DNA of 64,000 nucleotides. It comes from Flavobacteriaceae bacterium (GTDB taxonomy: Bacteria > Bacteroidota > Bacteroidia > Flavobacteriales > Flavobacteriaceae). A program made the position numbers and the translations under genes. Positions 1 to 8,750 of the stretch are shown here, piece after piece. A model generated the notes under the pieces. The model was not told the DNA's origin and made no database searches. It saw only the letters and a list, made by a program, of their open reading frames with translations. Location: contig JAKITV010000002.1 in NCBI GenBank assembly GCA_021647885.1, forward strand, positions 124,001 to 188,000, given 5' to 3'. Positions within the stretch are counted from its first letter, which is position 1; each line of letters opens with the position of its first letter.

Positions 1-436
1 TTAAAAACACGTCTCTTGATGCTTGTAATAATCCTGAGATATTGTCTGTTAAACCATCATCTTCACTATTCAACTCGTCATCAGAAATTGAAATAATAAA
101 TGAATCTTTTTTGTCACTATTGTCAAACTCTAAAGTCATTCCGCTAATATCAACGGTTTTGCCTTCATTAATAACAATAGGGTAACGCTTGGTGACATAC
201 CCTATTTTCTCAATTTTCAACACTTGTTCTCCTAAAGGAAGAATTGCTGTAAATTGAAACTCCCCATTTACATTGGTTGTAGCGATTTGCGAGGTTTCTT
301 CAATAGTAATTGTTACATCTGGAATGGGTTTTCCTGTGGTGGCATCAAGCACACTACCTTTTACTATTGTTTCTTGAGCAAAGGTTGTAAACGCAGAAAA
401 AATCCCTAATAAAATAATAAATAAACGTTTCTTCAT
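1..436 (-). CDS. TonB-dependent receptor, N-terminal part (runs off window)
   Basis: This ORF is not in the supplied track; I read it from the reverse strand. It starts at ATG 436 and is open to the window edge (about 145 codons). Residues 1-20 form a signal peptide (MKKRLFIILLG... ending TTFAQ). A CarboxypepD_reg-like beta-sandwich domain follows (GSVLDATTGKPIPDV, GYVTKRYP). The last readable stretch, DNISGLLQASRDVF, is the linker that in flavobacterial receptors leads into the TonB plug. The role would be energised uptake across the outer membrane; the substrate cannot be told. It is divergent from the secreted nuclease gene, which may suggest shared use of nucleic acid or phosphate, but that is inference. 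Confidence 0.85.
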   Translation of the reverse strand, partial: MKKRLFIILLGIFSAFTTFAQETIVKGSVLDATTGKPIPDVTITIEETSQIATTNVNGEFQFTAILPLGEQVLKIEKIGYVTKRYPIVINEGKTVDISGMTLEFDNSDKKDSFIISISDDELNSEDDGLTDNISGLLQASRDVFL

Positions 437-492
437 GTTTAATTTTATAATTAGTATTTCTTTTTCTTAAATATTTTCATATTTAAGGCTAA

Positions 493-500
493 CAAATTTA
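493..500 (-). promoter_or_regulatory. candidate -7 element for the partial TonB receptor
   Basis: Read on the minus strand this is TAAATTTG, an exact match to the Bacteroidetes TAnnTTTG -7 consensus, about 57 nt before the ATG at 436. No convincing -33 TTG lies at the usual distance, so the assignment rests on the -7 box and position only. Confidence 0.3.
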
Positions 501-520
501 AGATATTTATTATTAATATT

Positions 521-528
521 TACTTTTG
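521..528 (+). promoter_or_regulatory. candidate -7 element for the secreted nuclease gene
   Basis: TACTTTTG matches TAnnTTTG and lies 47 nt before the ATG at 575, in the 138-nt divergent gap. No clear -33 TTG is seen. Confidence 0.3.
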
Positions 529-574
529 GTGTAAGATTTGATTGAATCTTAATAAACAAACTATACATTACTAA

Positions 575-1627
575 ATGAAACAAAGGCAACATTGGTTAAT
601 TATGCTTTGCATTCTAACTTTTTTGAATGTAACTGCACAAGAAAAAAAGAGGTTTAAAATACATACTATAGCATTCTATAATTTAGAAAATCTATTTGAT
701 ACCATTAATGACACAACTAAGTTTGATGAGCGTAGCCCTATCATGGAAATGAAGGCTAATCGTGCAGAAGTCTATAAGAAGAAGGTACATAATATGGCTC
801 GTGTTATTGCAGATATTGGTTCGGATGTTACTCATAACACACCTGCCATTATTGGAGTTTCTGAAATAGAAAACAGAGAAGTGCTTGAAGATGTTGTTAA
901 TGACCCTTTTTTGTTGCAAAAAGATTATGGTATTGTACATTTTCATTCGCCTGATGTTCGTGGTATTGATGTGGGTTTATTATATCAGAAATCATTATTT
1001 ACGCCTATTTATACCAGCTCACATGAGCTTAAAATTTACGATGATCTTACTAGAAAACGTAGATATACAAGAGACCAATTATTAGTTAGTGGTAAATTAG
1101 AAGGTGAGATGATTCATATTATTGTTAGCCATTGGCCGTCACGAAGTGGTGGTGAAGCACGAAGCAGACCTAAACGTATTGCAGCAGCCAAACTAACTAA
1201 AAGGATTATGGATTCGCTTCAATCTATCGATCCTTATGCTAAGATTTTTACTATGGGAGATTTTAATGACAATCCAACCAATGCAAGTATAAAAGATATT
1301 TTAAAAGCGAAAAAAGACAGGAAAGATGTTGGACTAAAAGGCATCTATAATCCTATGGAGGCTATGGCTAAAAAAGGCTTAGGCTCTAATGCTTATAGAG
1401 ATTCTTGGAGTTTGTTCGATCAAATTCTAATTACTAAACCACTGCTTGAAAAAGATTATTCTTCGTTTCGGTTTTATAAAGCTGGTATTTTTGGAAAAAA
1501 TTATTTAATCAATAAAAAAGGACGCTGGAAAGGCTATCCTTTTAGAAGCTTTGCTGATGGTGGTTTTACAAATGGGTTTAGTGATCACTTTCCAGTTTAT
1601 GTATATGTAATTAAAGAGGTTAAATAA
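575..1627 (+). CDS. secreted endonuclease/exonuclease/phosphatase-family protein
   Basis: The 350-residue protein has an N-terminal signal peptide ending near residue 21 (TAQ). The metal-dependent endonuclease/exonuclease/phosphatase fold is recognisable from its motifs in order: YNLENLFDT (about 35), the catalytic glutamate region SEIEN (96-100), SHWPSR (about 185), GDFNDNP (about 227) and the terminal SDHFP, which supplies the Asp-His pair. Length fits the Bacteroidetes secreted subfamily. Likely substrates are extracellular nucleic acids or phosphoesters; specificity cannot be read from sequence. It faces a TonB receptor gene and is followed after 53 nt by a beta-barrel gene on the same strand. 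Confidence 0.85.
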   Translation: MKQRQHWLIMLCILTFLNVTAQEKKRFKIHTIAFYNLENLFDTINDTTKFDERSPIMEMKANRAEVYKKKVHNMARVIADIGSDVTHNTPAIIGVSEIENREVLEDVVNDPFLLQKDYGIVHFHSPDVRGIDVGLLYQKSLFTPIYTSSHELKIYDDLTRKRRYTRDQLLVSGKLEGEMIHIIVSHWPSRSGGEARSRPKRIAAAKLTKRIMDSLQSIDPYAKIFTMGDFNDNPTNASIKDILKAKKDRKDVGLKGIYNPMEAMAKKGLGSNAYRDSWSLFDQILITKPLLEKDYSSFRFYKAGIFGKNYLINKKGRWKGYPFRSFADGGFTNGFSDHFPVYVYVIKEVK

Positions 1628-1680
1628 ACGCTTTCTTTATAATGAGTCGCCCTAAAATAAACTGATTCAACCTTTACAAA

Positions 1681-2370
1681 ATGAAAAAGGCATTATTCAT
1701 ATTACTAACATTAGTAAGTTTTCAATCTATAATTGGGCAAACCGAAATTATTAAAGAAACCGATAAGCTTTATAGAGAAGATCAATTTTATTTTGGAGTT
1801 ACCTATAACCTATTAGGGAACATGCCGCAAGCCATGTCACAAAATGGGTTCTCAAGTGGTTTTCATTTAGGCTTTATTAGAGACATGCCTATTAATAAAA
1901 GTAGAACTTTGGCATTTGGTTTAGGGTTAGGATATTCGGCAAATTCGTACAATCAAAACCTGTTAATTTCCAAAGATCAGTCAGGGAACTTAAATTATAG
2001 CTTTCTTGAAAGCGCATCATTTAGTAAAAATAAATTCTCAACTCATTTAATTGAAATTCCTCTTGAGTTTAGATGGAGGTCTTCAACAGAGACTTCGTAT
2101 AAATTTTGGAGGATATATTCAGGGTTTAAGTTAGGATATTTGCTTGCTTCCACTTCAAAGTTTAAGGGTTCGGGGCAAAGCATAAAACAAAAAAACATTT
2201 CCCAACTTGAAAAGCTTCAATATGGTTTAACTATAAGTATTGGTTATAATACATGGAATGCCTATTTATATTATGCGCTTAACCCTATTTTTAAAAATGA
2301 AGCTAATCTTGATGGAGAACCTTTAGATATTATTGCCATTAAAATTGGGCTAATATTTTATATATTATAA
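1681..2370 (+). CDS. PorT-like outer-membrane beta-barrel protein
   Basis: The 229-residue protein has a signal peptide (MKKALFILLTLVSFQSIIGQ). The rest consists of alternating amphipathic strands ending in the aromatic/hydrophobic C-terminus typical of outer-membrane barrels. Phrases such as YREDQFYFGVTYN, GFHLGFIRDMPIN and EIPLEFRWR resemble PorT-family proteins, whose founder acts in type IX secretion. Whether this copy is the true PorT or a paralogue cannot be decided; other secretion genes are not adjacent. It probably shares a transcript with the upstream nuclease gene. Confidence 0.7.
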   Translation: MKKALFILLTLVSFQSIIGQTEIIKETDKLYREDQFYFGVTYNLLGNMPQAMSQNGFSSGFHLGFIRDMPINKSRTLAFGLGLGYSANSYNQNLLISKDQSGNLNYSFLESASFSKNKFSTHLIEIPLEFRWRSSTETSYKFWRIYSGFKLGYLLASTSKFKGSGQSIKQKNISQLEKLQYGLTISIGYNTWNAYLYYALNPIFKNEANLDGEPLDIIAIKIGLIFYIL

Positions 2371-2378
2371 TTCTTGTT

Positions 2379-2415
2379 ATTCCTGCGAATCCCGATAATC
2401 ATTGGGAAGTAATCT
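2379..2415. repeat. dispersed palindromic repeat, copy R1
   Basis: The element reads ATTCCTGCGAATCCCGAT, then a short loop, then ATTGGGAAGTAATCT. CCCGAT pairs with ATTGGG (one G-U) around AATC, and the outer ATTCCT arms are degenerate. It closely matches copy R2 at 49412 and lies between convergent genes, where it may also act as a bidirectional terminator. Confidence 0.6.
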
Positions 2416-2416
2416 A

Positions 2417-3022
2417 CTATAACCAATAGTTTAGTAAAATTAGTTGCGGGATCACTCCAACAAAAAATCCTATTATTAACTCAATATTTGTATGTACCTT
2501 TAGGTGAAGCCTAGATGTTGCAATAGCACCAATTGCAATAGTAAATAAAGCAATTAAACCATTAACATTAATATTGAAATGAATGCTTAACGCAATAAAA
2601 AACATAAACACACCTGCTGATGCAATCATGTGTATGCTTACTTTAAAGTTTAGTGCTGCTAATATTAAACAGGTAAGTGTAGAAAGTAAAACACCAACAA
2701 AAAAGTAATATAGTTCTGCAATTTCATTATTTGGAAAAATACGTTGAATAATGACAAACACAATAACACAATTTATTAACAATGGCAGAATACGTTCTTT
2801 AGTTGTTGCTAAATGTATCGTGTTTATTTTACCTAATGTTCTTAATAAAAAAAAAAGTAGTATTGGAAGGAGGATCGTAAGTAATGCTAACGAAAATAAT
2901 TTGGCCTTAATTATCGGTAATGGAATAAATCGAGGTGATTTTGAAAAATAAAAAACAACACCTAAAAAAGGCATTAGTAAAGGATGAAAAATATATGATA
3001 TGCTTTTTAAAAGAGCGTTCAT
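2417..3022 (-). CDS. PAP2-like integral membrane protein
   Basis: This 201-residue protein is almost entirely hydrophobic, with about six transmembrane segments. Two spots resemble PAP2 phosphatase motifs: KVSIHM in the middle and SRLHLKVHTNIE near the C-terminus. The latter fits the SR-x5-H-x3-D motif except that Glu replaces the terminal Asp. A membrane lipid-phosphate phosphatase or a non-catalytic relative is possible; I do not assign a substrate. The start codon directly abuts the rpoN stop, so the two genes are co-transcribed and probably translationally coupled. Confidence 0.65.
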   Translation of the reverse strand: MNALLKSISYIFHPLLMPFLGVVFYFSKSPRFIPLPIIKAKLFSLALLTILLPILLFFLLRTLGKINTIHLATTKERILPLLINCVIVFVIIQRIFPNNEIAELYYFFVGVLLSTLTCLILAALNFKVSIHMIASAGVFMFFIALSIHFNINVNGLIALFTIAIGAIATSRLHLKVHTNIELIIGFFVGVIPQLILLNYWL

Positions 3023-4480
3023 TTAAATTTGTTTTCTTAATCTGGCTACCGAAATATCTAGCTGTTCTCTATATTTTGCAATAGTTCGTCGCGCAATTGG
3101 ATATCCTTTTTCTTTTAGGGTTATTGCCAATTTTTCGTCTGTTAAAGGTTTTTTCTTGTCTTCATTTTCAATTACGGTTTCCAATATTTTTTTAATCTCA
3201 CGTGTTGAGACTTCTTCACCTTGGTCGTTGGTCATAGACTCACTAAAAAACTCTTTAATTAATTTTGTGCCATATGGTGTATCTACATACTTACTATTGG
3301 CAACTCTAGAAACAGTGGAAACATCCATTTCAATTTCATCTGCGATATCTTTTAAAATCATGGGTTTTAACTTAAGCTCATCTCCTGTTAAAAAATAGTC
3401 ACGTTGATAATGCATAATAGCACTCATAGTTACAAATAATGTTTGTTGACGTTGTTTAATGGCTTCAATAAACCACTTGGCTGCATCTAATTTTTGTTTT
3501 ATAAACTGAACAGCTTCTTTTTGAGATTTCGATTTTTGTTTAGCTTCTTTATAACCTTTGAGCATATTACTATATTCTCGCGACACATGAAGCTCTGGTG
3601 CATTTCTTCCATTTAAGGTAAGCTCTAACTGTGTATCAACAATCTTAATTGTAAAATCGGGTACTACATGTTCTGCTATTCTATTATTTCCTGAATAAGA
3701 ACCACCAGGTTTTGGGTTTAATCGCTCAATTTCTAAAATGGCATCTTTAAGTTGACTCTTGTTTACATTAAATTTTTTAAGTAGCTTTTTGTAGTGCTTT
3801 TTTGAAAATTGATCGAAAGCTTTTTCTATAATATATGTAGCTAATTCTACGTTAGGCGTTTGCTTCTTGTTTTTTAATTGAATTAGTAAACATTCCTGTA
3901 AATTTCTTGCTGCTACTCCTATAGGTTCAAGCTGTTGCACAATTAATAGGACACTTTTAATTCTTTCTTCGGTTGTATAAATGTTTTGAGTAAATGCCAG
4001 ATCATCCATAATATCTGTTAAAGAGCGACGTAAATAACCACTGCTATCTACACTGCCTACAAGAAATTCGGCAATTTTATATTCTTCTTCATCTAGCCTA
4101 AATGTATTTAATTGCGATATTAAATGTTGTGTAAATGAAATTCCTGAAGCATAAGGAATATTTTTATCCTCATCGTCTGCACTATAATTATTGGCTTGGG
4201 TTCTATAGTCTGGTATTTCATCATCGCTTAAATAATCATCAACATTAATATCATCGGCAGCAATGGTTTCACTATCATTAATTTCTTCGGAAGTATTAGA
4301 GAGATCATCATCAAATTCATCGGTGTTCTCTTTTCCGCCTTCAAGTGCAGGATTTTCTTCTAGCTCTTGTTTTAAACGCTGCTCAAAGGCTAATGTAGGC
4401 AATTGTATGAGCTTCATCAGCTGGATTTGCTGAGGTGACAATTTTTGAGATAATTTGAATTGTAAAAACTGTTTAAGCAT
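3023..4480 (-). CDS. rpoN: RNA polymerase sigma-54 factor
   Basis: The 485-residue protein shows the full sigma-54 layout. Region I is the Gln/Leu-rich activator-responsive segment at 1-47 (QKLSPQQIQLMKLIQ). An acidic region II follows at about 50-105. The core-binding domain spans about 120-290, and the helix-turn-helix region about 370-400 (DIADEIEMDVSTVSRVANSKY). The RpoN box ARRTIAKYRE at 463-472 reads the -24 element. It directs transcription from -24/-12 promoters and needs AAA+ activators, none of which is encoded nearby. It precedes the PAP2-like gene with no gap. Confidence 0.97.
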   Translation of the reverse strand: MLKQFLQFKLSQKLSPQQIQLMKLIQLPTLAFEQRLKQELEENPALEGGKENTDEFDDDLSNTSEEINDSETIAADDINVDDYLSDDEIPDYRTQANNYSADDEDKNIPYASGISFTQHLISQLNTFRLDEEEYKIAEFLVGSVDSSGYLRRSLTDIMDDLAFTQNIYTTEERIKSVLLIVQQLEPIGVAARNLQECLLIQLKNKKQTPNVELATYIIEKAFDQFSKKHYKKLLKKFNVNKSQLKDAILEIERLNPKPGGSYSGNNRIAEHVVPDFTIKIVDTQLELTLNGRNAPELHVSREYSNMLKGYKEAKQKSKSQKEAVQFIKQKLDAAKWFIEAIKQRQQTLFVTMSAIMHYQRDYFLTGDELKLKPMILKDIADEIEMDVSTVSRVANSKYVDTPYGTKLIKEFFSESMTNDQGEEVSTREIKKILETVIENEDKKKPLTDEKLAITLKEKGYPIARRTIAKYREQLDISVARLRKQI

Positions 4481-4525
4481 AATTTGTTTTAGAATATCTA
4501 ATAAAAGTAATGAAACTATTTAAAA

Positions 4526-4558
4526 AAACCTCACAGGTTTTAAAAACCTGTGAGGTTT
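4526..4558 (-). terminator. intrinsic terminator downstream of asnS
   Basis: Sixteen-base perfect arms (AAACCTCACAGGTTTT and its complement) are separated by one base, in practice giving a small A/T loop. The element lies just beyond the asnS stop and before rpoN on the same strand. Its A/T-flanked symmetry means it could stop transcription in either direction. Confidence 0.8.
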
Positions 4559-4566
4559 AATGTTTT

Positions 4567-5997
4567 TTAAAACTCAGCATTTTGTGGCGTTCTAGGATAA
4601 GGAATAACATCCCTAATATTACTCATTCCAGTTACAAACATTACTAAACGCTCAAAACCTAATCCAAATCCAGAATGTACAGCTGTTCCATATTTACGTA
4701 AGTCTAAATACCACCATAACTCTTCTTCAGAAATATCTAAAGCAGCCATTTTTCCTTTAAGTACGTCTAATCGTTCTTCACGTTGTGCACCTCCAACAAT
4801 TTCGCCAATTGCTGGAAATAAGATATCCATGGCACGAACTGTTTTTCCATCTTCATTTAAACGCATATAAAAGGCTTTAATATTTGCAGGATAATCAAAC
4901 AAAATAACAGGACATTTAAAATGTTTTTCTACTAAAAAACGTTCGTGTTCACTTTGCAAATCGGCTCCCCATTCTTCAATTATGTATTTGAATTTCTTTT
5001 TCTTGTTGGGTTTGCAGTTTCGCAAAATATCTATGGCCTCTGTATAACTAACACGTTTAAAGTTATTATCTACAACAAACCTCAACTTTTCGGTTAAGGT
5101 CATTTCGTTACGTTCGGTTTGAGGCTTTGTTTTATCTTCTTGTATTAAGCGTTGTTCTAAAAACGCTAAATCTTCTTTATTGTTTTCGAGAACATAATTT
5201 AAAACATATTTCATAAAGTCTTCTGCCAAATCCATATTTCCTGCTAAATCCATGAAAGCAACTTCGGGTTCTATCATCCAAAATTCTGATAAATGACGTG
5301 ATGTGTTGGAGTTTTCTGCTCTAAATGTTGGGCCAAATGTATAGACTTTGCCCAAAGACATGGCATAAGTCTCTGCTTCTAATTGTCCTGAAACGGTTAG
5401 GTTGGTTTCCTTACCAAAGAAATCTTGAGTGTAATCTACTTCCCCATTATCGTTTAAAGGAGGGTTTTTTGCATCTAGCAAACTTACACGAAACATTTCA
5501 CCTGCTCCTTCGGCATCACTTCCTGTAATTATTGGAGTGTGCATATAGTAAAACCCATTATCATTAAAATATTTGTGAATAGCAAAAGACAAAGCTGAAC
5601 GTAATCGCATAACAGCACTAAAGGTATTTGTTCTTATGCGTAGATGTGCGTTTTCCCTTAAAAACTCAAACGTATGTTTTTTTGGCTGAATAGGATAATC
5701 ATCAGGATTAGAATCTCCAAGAATGTTAATGGATGCAACTTGTATTTCTACAGTTTGCCCTTTGCCTTGGCTTTCTACCAAAATACCTTTTATATGTACT
5801 GCAGCTCCAGTTGTAATTCGCTTTAAAATGGATTCATCTGTATTTTCAAAATCAATTACACACTGTATATTATTAATTGTAGAGCCATCATTTAAAGCGA
5901 TAAAACGATTTGCTCTAAAGGTTCTTACCCAACCTTTAATCTCTATTTCAGTTTCCTTTTTGCTTTGAGATAATAATTTGGCTACTGTATGCTTCAT
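4567..5997 (-). CDS. asnS: asparagine--tRNA ligase
   Basis: Class II aminoacyl-tRNA synthetase that charges tRNA-Asn. An N-terminal OB-fold anticodon-binding domain (IKGWVRTFRANRFIALNDGS) is followed by the catalytic core. Motif 2 is seen as FRAENSNTSRHLSEFWMIEPE and motif 3 as GFGLGFERLVMFVTG. I use the ATG at 5997 (MKHTVAKLL, 476 aa) rather than the track start at 6024, because family members begin at this point and the extra nine residues look like leader. A terminator follows, so it is probably monocistronic. Confidence 0.97.
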   Translation of the reverse strand: MKHTVAKLLSQSKKETEIEIKGWVRTFRANRFIALNDGSTINNIQCVIDFENTDESILKRITTGAAVHIKGILVESQGKGQTVEIQVASINILGDSNPDDYPIQPKKHTFEFLRENAHLRIRTNTFSAVMRLRSALSFAIHKYFNDNGFYYMHTPIITGSDAEGAGEMFRVSLLDAKNPPLNDNGEVDYTQDFFGKETNLTVSGQLEAETYAMSLGKVYTFGPTFRAENSNTSRHLSEFWMIEPEVAFMDLAGNMDLAEDFMKYVLNYVLENNKEDLAFLEQRLIQEDKTKPQTERNEMTLTEKLRFVVDNNFKRVSYTEAIDILRNCKPNKKKKFKYIIEEWGADLQSEHERFLVEKHFKCPVILFDYPANIKAFYMRLNEDGKTVRAMDILFPAIGEIVGGAQREERLDVLKGKMAALDISEEELWWYLDLRKYGTAVHSGFGLGFERLVMFVTGMSNIRDVIPYPRTPQNAEF

Positions 5998-6083
5998 TGT
6001 AAATACATTTAATTTAGTGTGCAAAGATAAAAAAAGCCAATCGGCTTTCAGGTATCTACAGAAGAAAAAACAGCTTTTTAGTA

Positions 6084-8750
6084 TTAATATTTGAACAGGA
6101 TAGATAATAATAAAAAACGTTCTTGAAGATTGTACTCAAAAATAGAAGTTGAAAAATCTGAAGTATTAATACTCTTATATAAATTGTTATTTAATAAATT
6201 GTTCGCTTTAAGTAAATATTCTATTTTGCCTTTTTTAGGTTTATAACTCAATAATGCATCTATAAATAAATCTCCTGAAATATTTGCTCCTAAATCTGGA
6301 TTAAAATATTGAGAATTGAGGATAAATTTAAAATTACCTTTAATGTATTTTGCCTTAAAGTCATTCTGAAAAGAAGTAAATGAATTTGTTGTATTACTAT
6401 CTATGCTTTTAAACACATTATTTCTAAACGAAATTTTGTTTTCAAAATTAAGAGGTTTTTTAAACCCAGTTCTTATATGAAATTGCCCAAAGAGTGATTT
6501 GCTTCTGTTATTTCTTAATCCAGAATCATTAATAATATTTTGATATTCGCTAATTGAGTATGAGCTATTAACATTAATTGTTGATCTTAAAAAATGAATG
6601 TACTTCTCAGAATCAAGCCTAAAATCTAATCTGTTATTGTTTGTTATCCTAACTTTTGAAGTAAAAAAGCTAATATCTTCATCAACATTTAGCTGATTTA
6701 TATAGTCAAATTTTCTAAAGCTATACGTCGTACTTATATTAAATTGAAATAAGTTGTAAAAATCATTTATTCTAAATCCAAAAGTAGATGATTGATTATT
6801 GAATAAGTTAAAGTTAAATTCGTTATTGGTTAACGCTCTATTATTAATCAAAATTAATCCAGAATATACATTATTCGCATTAGGCAACTGGTTTGATAAT
6901 CTATAATTAGTATAAAAATGAGATTCTCTATTTAGAAAATAATTTATAGACAATAAAGGATAAATACCAAAGGTTGATGTATTTAATCTAGTGTTTATAT
7001 TATTATCGTTAAGGTTCACATTAAATAATTCATTCTTTATTTCGGTTGCAAATCTCCATTTTCCATATTTAAATTGATAATTTATATCAGCATACGTTTT
7101 AGTTAATTTATAATAAATAGTATTTGTTATAGGTGTATTATTAATGAGAATGCCTTGTAAATCGGAATCAACAAAATTTTCTTTAAAATCATATCCTAAA
7201 GAAAATGAGATTTCATTCTTTTTAATTTTTGAAAACAATGATGCTTCTGCATTAAAATTATTCTTTTTAAAATTAATATCTTGTAGTATATTATCAACTT
7301 CTGTTATTATGTTAACGCTTTGTGGTATGCTGTTAGTAGAAAGGCTTGTTGAAAACTGAAAAACATTAGTATTATTAATTCTATATGTGTATTCTAAATT
7401 ATTTTTTAAAAACAAATCTTTGCTTTCAGTAATGTTTTTAAAGCTACTCTCATTATTAAACCCATTAGATGTGTTTTCAATATTTTGAGAATCAAGTTTC
7501 CCTACTGATGTTAGAAGCGATTTTTTGTTAATATTATATATCAATTCATATTCAAGTGTATTGATAAGCGGTTTCTTGTTAAAATTATTTTGGGTTGAAA
7601 CATTTATTTGTTCATTATCAAAGTTATAAACTGTATTGGTAACTTCATTTCTGATTAATTTATCTTTAAATAAATTATAATTAAATCTAAATGATAGTTT
7701 TTTACTAAACTTATAAAGTGAATTGATACTACCAAAATAGTTGTTGTTTACTCTTGTCCTGTTATCTGGTAAGTTGGAATTAAAGTTATTATTAACCAAG
7801 TTATTTGTTCTTTGTGCAACTTCATTTAATTTAGCTATATCAAAAGAGTTAGAATTAAAATTATAAGGCGTGTAATTTTCTCCAATGTTATTATGACTAA
7901 TTGTTGAAAACCCTTTCAGTTTTTTTGAAACAGAAATAAGATTGGTTTTAAAATAGGTTTTATTTTCTGCACCAAAACCTATTTCAGCATTGCCAGATAT
8001 ATCTGTTTTTCCTTTTTTTAAAATAAGATTTATTGCTACATCATCGGAACTTTTAACACCTTTTAATAAATGATTGGTGTTATAATCTTCTATTGCTTGT
8101 ACTTCTTCAATAATTTCAGAATCTATATTTTTTGTGCCAATAATATAGTTTCCATTAAACAAGTTGTCACCATCTAATAAAACTCTTATTACTTGCTTTC
8201 CTTTAAATTTTATAATGCCTTTTTCGTTTATAGAAATTCCTGGCAATTTCTTTAATAAATCTTCAACAACACGCTCACTTCCATCTTTAAATTGATTAAC
8301 ATTATAAACCGTTGTGTCTTTTTTAACTATAATAGGTTTTTTCTTTCCTTCAATAAAAACCTCCTCTAATTCGGTTAAACGCTGTTGTAATTTAAAATCT
8401 AATTTATAGGTGTGTTTTTCTGAATTAAAAAGTATAACCTCATTGCTTAATGATAAATGGCTAATAATAGAAGTCTCAATTATTAATTTTGAGAAGTCAG
8501 CAGGCAACTCAATTGTGTAAAATCCCTTTTCATTTGTTGAAGTAAAGTTTATCAACTTACCACCTAAAGTTTTTACTAAAACATTTACATAAGGTATTAC
8601 CTCTTCCGTTTCATATTCAGTAATATTTCCCTTTAAAATATGTTGTGCAAAAGAATTAAAAGAAAAGAAAAAGAACAAAACCATACCTAAAAGTATGGTT
8701 TTGTTCTTTTTATAAATCTTAAAAATATTATTCTTTAATATAGGTTTCAA
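6084..8750 (-). CDS. outer-membrane beta-barrel protein with CarboxypepD_reg-like and plug-like domains
   Basis: The large exported protein has a hydrophobic signal (MVLFFFFSFNSFAQ), a CarboxypepD_reg-like domain (LKGNITEYETEEVIPYVNVLVK) and a plug-like region (VVEDLLKKLPGISINEKG, VLLDGDNLFNGNY). A long Asn/Ser-rich barrel of the OMP_b-brl_3 type completes it. The track start at TTG 8876 lies inside the GLPGLI gene and is unlikely. ATG 8684 would give a signal peptide with no basic residues, so I favour TTG 8750 (888 aa, MKPILKNNIFKIYKKNK...); this is not settled. The upstream GLPGLI gene is the usual partner of such barrels. The ATG at 8684 sits in a perfect 19-bp hairpin. Confidence 0.8.
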   Translation of the reverse strand: MKPILKNNIFKIYKKNKTILLGMVLFFFFSFNSFAQHILKGNITEYETEEVIPYVNVLVKTLGGKLINFTSTNEKGFYTIELPADFSKLIIETSIISHLSLSNEVILFNSEKHTYKLDFKLQQRLTELEEVFIEGKKKPIIVKKDTTVYNVNQFKDGSERVVEDLLKKLPGISINEKGIIKFKGKQVIRVLLDGDNLFNGNYIIGTKNIDSEIIEEVQAIEDYNTNHLLKGVKSSDDVAINLILKKGKTDISGNAEIGFGAENKTYFKTNLISVSKKLKGFSTISHNNIGENYTPYNFNSNSFDIAKLNEVAQRTNNLVNNNFNSNLPDNRTRVNNNYFGSINSLYKFSKKLSFRFNYNLFKDKLIRNEVTNTVYNFDNEQINVSTQNNFNKKPLINTLEYELIYNINKKSLLTSVGKLDSQNIENTSNGFNNESSFKNITESKDLFLKNNLEYTYRINNTNVFQFSTSLSTNSIPQSVNIITEVDNILQDINFKKNNFNAEASLFSKIKKNEISFSLGYDFKENFVDSDLQGILINNTPITNTIYYKLTKTYADINYQFKYGKWRFATEIKNELFNVNLNDNNINTRLNTSTFGIYPLLSINYFLNRESHFYTNYRLSNQLPNANNVYSGLILINNRALTNNEFNFNLFNNQSSTFGFRINDFYNLFQFNISTTYSFRKFDYINQLNVDEDISFFTSKVRITNNNRLDFRLDSEKYIHFLRSTINVNSSYSISEYQNIINDSGLRNNRSKSLFGQFHIRTGFKKPLNFENKISFRNNVFKSIDSNTTNSFTSFQNDFKAKYIKGNFKFILNSQYFNPDLGANISGDLFIDALLSYKPKKGKIEYLLKANNLLNNNLYKSINTSDFSTSIFEYNLQERFLLLSILFKY
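8668..8711 (-). promoter_or_regulatory. perfect 19-bp inverted repeat at the GLPGLI/barrel junction
   Basis: Plus-strand arms AAAAAGAACAAAACCATAC (8668-8686) and the exact complement (8693-8711) flank a 6-nt loop. In the mRNA of the minus-strand operon the 5' arm is A-rich and the 3' arm U-rich, like an attenuator or weak terminator. The in-frame ATG at 8684 of the barrel gene lies inside the 3' arm, so folding would hide it. Confidence 0.75.
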
